From contig JASJZC010000004.1 in assembly GCA_037178855.1 (NCBI GenBank), forward strand, positions 6,262,001 through 6,326,000: a stretch of 64,000 bases of DNA, written 5' to 3'. Numbering within the stretch: position 1 is the first letter of the stretch; the number at the start of each line of letters is the position of its first letter. This document shows, one piece after another, positions 60,611-64,000 of the stretch. The position numbers and the translations under genes were made by a program. The notes under the pieces are model-generated. The model was given only the letters and a program-made list of their open reading frames with translations. It was not told the origin of the DNA and did not search any database. Origin of the DNA: Oscheius sp. JU75. Taxonomy: Eukaryota; Nematoda; Chromadorea; Rhabditida; Rhabditidae.

Positions 60611-63600
60611 TTTGGCATAACAGGAAGAGTTTTTAATAAAAGTATAGAGTGGGATAGTTTCAGGATGTAGCATTTGGGACTTCCTATTAGTAGAAGAGGC
60701 ACCTCGACTATCTGTTTGGGTCAAGGTCAGTCCCGAAGGGAGGCGACACAACACCTTGTTGCCCTTCAAAAGGTATAGGTAGCTCTCTCTCTTCTCGAAG
60801 GAGCTCCTGTGTATGCATGAGGTTTTATGAATTCAAAAGGGCACAGAGCTCCAGTTGTCCAGGAGCCTGGAAGTAACACGGACTCATTGAGGATATCAAT
60901 GACACAAGTGATCGGTCAGGCATACGAGAAAAGGAGACAGGAGAAAATTGAAAACGGGAATTAGTCAGTCTAGAGAGAGAGAGAGTATGAGACTCTCTCT
61001 CCCCTTTCGATCGTAAATTTGGAATCCAGTGGGGAGACCACGTGCAGCTGTGAAATATGGTGACAACGTGTATGCAAATGAGGCCTAAAGGATGAGGCGA
61101 AGCTTGTTGAAATCGAGGCACATACACAAAGTTAAGGGCGGAGAGGAAGAAAGCAGTCAAATATGATAATGAGAAGGAAGAAAAACACGAGCTATACTGT
61201 AGGTTTCGAAGATTGTTTTCGCGGATCAAATGGGCTTGTTTCCAGAATACAAGGGGAAATATTAGAGCGCAAAATAGGGATCAGCAAGTTTCCAAGCAAA
61301 CTTAAACGTGCTACTCTGTTGATCACTTTTTAAACTATTTTAGGCGTGCAATTATTTCATGGACACATACTATGTTAAAAATCCTTAATGTGTTCCTTTA
61401 ATAATTATTGCTGCAATGTTGCGAGCTCTAAACTGCAAATCTTTGCGAAAAGATGCGATTGCGTGAAAGAGTTTGTGAGTGAGAGAACTATACAAGCCAT
61501 CTGGACAACTCCAAGGAGACACAAAGCCTGATCCCCAAGGGGATTGTTGCACAAGTTCAACGTAGTAAATGGCCAATTGGAGAGTGTGAGGCTCGTTAAT
61601 ATGTGTGAAGGGAGGAGCATTCAAACGCACTGCGAAGCCATCGTCAATTATTCATTTTAATAGTTGGGAAGGGATTGAAGATACTTGAATCTTTTGATTT
61701 TCTTAGCTCTCAAAAAAGTGCGAGTGCAAGAAAACTATGAGGAACTTGGAGTAAAGAGAGAGTGAGAGACAGAGAGCAAGAGGCGGGTATCAAATGTCTT
61801 GTGTGGATGAGTTGATGCGAGTGACAGATGGGCCACAACTACTGGCTCTCTCTCTCAGAGCCCATATTAAACTCCCAGAGCCCTTGTCTGTGATTCAGGA
61901 CGTCCATTAAAACTCTCTTTTCCCCCTGCTCGAATTCGCATTAAGGAAGAATTAAGAGACCAAACTCGGGCAAGGACCAGCAGGCCCCAAGAGAGTGACG
62001 GAGAGATGAGTATCTACACAAACTATTTCCCCCAGAAGAGAGAGGAGCAATATTCAGATGAAGAGGAGGGTAAGAGGGGTAGGGGCAGAAGGCTGAGAGT
62101 GGACGGGCCTTCAAATTCAATGGCTCAAGTGGTTGAAATAAAGGATGGGACGAGAGGAGGAGGAGGGAGGAACTTTGTGGAGGGGGATAAGACAGAAAGA
62201 GAGGCATCAATAGAAGAAATGACCCAAATGCCAAATGAACTTATTCACACACAGCAAGAAGATGTGTGTGGAGGGTCTGGAAGGATAATTGACAACACAT
62301 TGGGGTGTCTTGTTGGAAAAAGGAGAGTCAGTTTGTGCCTGTCCGATGTTTCAAGGCCATCTCAATTATTTTACTCTGCCCCTCTTGTGTCGAAATGTGC
62401 AAGCCATGGTCACTAGAAGTGAAGGACAAAAACCTTTGACCTTTAGAGAACTTGTACCAGATTTCATGGTAACACTGATCGAGCTCAAAGCTGTGTGTAG
62501 ATCGTACGGGGAAACCAAAAGAAAATTTTCCAATCCAAAACGACTGCTTTCCTCTTCCGAAAACCACAAGATTTGAAGTGACAGCGCCACTTTGGCCTCC
62601 CATCTCTCTTGGAAATATGGCCACCAAGAAGGCTCACTTAGTACACGCAATTGAGGGAACACAAAAACCAAGAAAGATTGAGAGATTAGCTTTGAGAGAC
62701 AAAGAGAAGCACCAAATGACCTCGACCAGTCTATCCTGCCTCACGTTCCCAGTCATAACTCTAATCACCCGGTTTTATCCCACCTGGTAATGGGGTCAAT
62801 GGATCGGCCTCTCTTTCTGATGGGGAAGACTAAAAGCTGTTCATACACAGACAGAGAGAAGATGATGTAAGAGTCAAGTCTAGTACTTGTCGAATTCATG
62901 TGCTGCGTCGGAGGCATCTGCATAATCTGCGGACTGCTGGCAACACAGGTTCATTTGAACGTTTCAGAGAGGAGAGGGCACAATCAGAGGCTATGGCGAG
63001 TGAATATGGAATGAAGTACTACGAGGGGAAGGAGGCAAAAAGTTAAGATGTTGGGAGTCACGTAGTAGATGAGGTTTTGACAGGACACACATGAATTTAA
63101 AGAGTGCGAGTGGACACGTGGTTTGGACAGTAGGACAACATATATGAGAACAGATAGACACACATAAAAACGACATTGAACAAGACATGGAAATTTTGGT
63201 GCGAGTGATCAAGTGAGCAACATGAAATGAGTACACAGTACACAGTACAGGTTAGATTGAACGTAGGGGTAGACAAAAGGAGTGACAGTCATTAAGACGA
63301 CAAACTTTTCCCCCAACTGTATGTTAAAGTATTGGATCAAGGCCATTTGATGACTGCAAATTGACCCAGAAAACGGGAGAGTGCTCTTCAAGAGACTGAG
63401 AGAGAGCGAGACCGTCCACCATCTTTCTCTAAGCCTGGGGGTCATTCCTCTTCCCCCAAATTGCGACATTCCCGAGACCGACACAGCAAATCCCCCCCTC
63501 TCACTCTTCCGCTTCATTTGACACAACTCATGAAAATACCGTAATCCCCCTGAGGGGACTTAGAGAGACCCGACTCTGAGAAATGAGCAGAAAGAGTGAT

Positions 63601-64000
63601 AGTCGAGAGTCAAGTACCAGAAGAAGAAGAGACTATTGAGTTCAGATACCAGTCACTGGGACTGGGGGTTCAGTGAGTCAAGAGACTAGATATTAGGTAA
63701 ACCTTAATAAGACAAAGAAAAAAAAGCTAACGATGAGAGATTTTGGTGAGTGGCAGTTGAGAGTCAGCTGGCAGGCAGAATACATTGAGAGACGCAACTG
63801 TAAGTTCAGTCGTGGGTTAGAGACCATACGAGCCAGAGCCAGGTACCAAGGAAACCTCAGCGGATGACTTAGTAGGATCAGGTTCAAGTCAAGGTCAAAA
63901 GTCACGGGCCCGACCGGAAGAACTCTTGAACACTCGTCGACTATGAAAGGGTGCGGCAGTCATGTCCAGACCAGTGGGTCTTTGTGGTTCAAGGACAGTC

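Larger units (their letters stand above)
54486..64000. other. 9.5 kb gene-poor, purine-rich region upstream of the CXXC gene
   Basis: No protein-coding gene was recognised on either strand. The plus strand carries many GAGAGA/GACAGAGAG tracts, so any minus-strand transcript would be CT-rich. The longest open frame (62006-62416, plus) is a purine-tract artefact with no recognisable domain. Contents noted are the tRNA-Val candidate at 59015-59086, three tRNA-like repeats, three copies of the hairpin motif and copy 2 of the 70-base repeat. It may be the regulatory region or a long 5' intron of the CXXC gene. Confidence 0.4.

Noticed and set aside
62006-62416. 136-residue plus-strand frame in the gene-poor right end
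   Set aside because: Composition reflects the purine tracts (E/G/R-rich), there is no supporting splice structure, and no domain is recognisable.

Overview
The window reads as nuclear DNA of a free-living type nematode. It has compact multi-exon genes, introns often 40-60 bp long ending in TTTCAG, short intergenic gaps, and candidate spliced-leader acceptors (TTTCAG) just upstream of several start codons. The protein set also fits: HPPD, BCL7, MPP10, an INF2-like formin and secreted S28 peptidases. No bacterial, organellar or viral gene was recognised.

Layout, left to right. A C2H2 zinc-finger gene (+, 408-1552), apparently frameshifted, converges on 4-hydroxyphenylpyruvate dioxygenase (-, 1663-3666). 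A four-helix membrane protein (-, 4484-9882) probably has a 4.4 kb first intron, and lies directly downstream of a BCL7-family SWI/SNF subunit (-, 10113-10644). A large disordered acidic/lysine-rich protein runs from 11497 to about 15370 (+). MPP10, a U3 snoRNP protein (+, 16493-21109), is followed 293 bp later by a MED15-like Mediator subunit (+, 21402-25735), a spacing typical of nematode operons. Next come an unrecognised Q/P-rich nuclear-type protein (+, 29171-34384), an INF2-type formin (+, 37318-43914) with a hAT transposase remnant in one intron, and two tandem S28 serine carboxypeptidases (+, 44591-46884 and 47039-49596). A decayed DUF229-type gene lies at about 50640-51120. A protein with two tandem CXXC zinc fingers (-, 52356-54485) is followed by about 9.5 kb of purine-rich, gene-poor DNA carrying one probable tRNA-Val(CAC) on the minus strand.

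Functional themes are transcription and chromatin (BCL7, Mediator, CXXC protein, zinc finger), ribosome biogenesis (MPP10), actin assembly (formin), tyrosine breakdown (HPPD) and extracellular or lysosomal proteolysis (S28 pair). The least explained material is the tandem CXXC protein with a degenerate second finger, GPI-like tails on both S28 peptidases, recurrent AAG 3' splice sites, a dispersed hairpin built on TTCTGCAAAGTTGTAGA, a 350-bp foldback element and several tRNA-like repeats.

Exon coordinates come from reading frame and splice consensus by eye. Gene spans run from start codon to stop codon and include introns.
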